This document shows, piece after piece, positions 13,115-13,115 of a DNA stretch of 13,115 nucleotides. Below the pieces are notes generated by a model that made no database searches, had not been told where the DNA came from, and saw nothing but the letters and a program-made list of their open reading frames with translations. The stretch comes from Anaerolineales bacterium (GTDB taxonomy: Bacteria > Chloroflexota > Anaerolineae > Anaerolineales > Villigracilaceae): contig JAFGKO010000173.1 of the NCBI GenBank assembly GCA_016928525.1, positions 1 through 13,115 on the forward strand. The letters are read 5' to 3'. Both the position numbers and the translations under genes were made by a program. Every line of letters begins with the position of its first letter. Positions within the stretch are counted from its first letter, which is position 1.

Positions 13115-13115
13115 A

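Overview
The window looks like chromosomal DNA of a free-living bacterium. A Chloroflexota (Anaerolineae-like) origin is my best guess. This rests on the gene mix (REC-CpaE/TadZ fusion, Thr/Pro-linker lipoprotein, HAD pyrimidine-nucleotidase-like protein, single-pass small protein, S41 protease next to a YugP-type membrane peptidase), on heptamer repeat tracts and on apparently leaderless genes. It is inference from style, not from a marker gene. I see no transposase, phage gene, CRISPR array, tRNA or rRNA.

Layout. Positions 1-395 hold no gene that I can support. The first 160 bases are rich in stems and end in a terminator-like hairpin, possibly the 3' part of an RNA gene. At 396-3533 (+) three genes overlap end to end: a receiver/CpaE-like ATPase, a sirtuin, and a soluble GAF histidine kinase. 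They end at a terminator shared with a convergent operon. At 6932-3575 (-) lie mutL (endonuclease type), a small GGDEF diguanylate cyclase and a zinc-type medium-chain dehydrogenase. From 6971 on (+) come an alpha/beta-hydrolase lipoprotein; a HAD phosphatase with a small single-pass membrane protein; an S41 processing protease with a YugP-like zinc peptidase; and a UPF0104/LPG-synthase-TM family protein with a GlpM-like small membrane protein and a tandem-SH3 protein. A small ORF, or the start of another gene, lies at the right edge.

How the genes may work together. The first cassette looks like one signalling unit: the kinase has no membrane segment and could phosphorylate the receiver domain of the first gene, with an NAD-dependent deacylase between them. 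The genes from 6971 onward are mostly envelope proteins: lipoprotein, membrane proteases and multi-pass proteins. The mutL operon joins DNA repair, c-di-GMP synthesis and a dehydrogenase with no obvious shared pathway.

Most notable signals. (1) A recurring start architecture: a perfect TATAAT 6-9 nt before the start codon, with no Shine-Dalgarno, at mutL, the lipoprotein, the HAD gene and the UPF0104 gene; this suggests leaderless transcripts. (2) A 10-bp helix that would hide the ribosome site of the S41 protease gene, set inside a 29-codon leader frame that ends on the protease start codon. (3) Inverted heptamer repeat tracts translated as part of the MutL linker. (4) The overlapping REC-CpaE / sirtuin / histidine-kinase cassette. 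I did not find a clear-cut new defence or mobile system.
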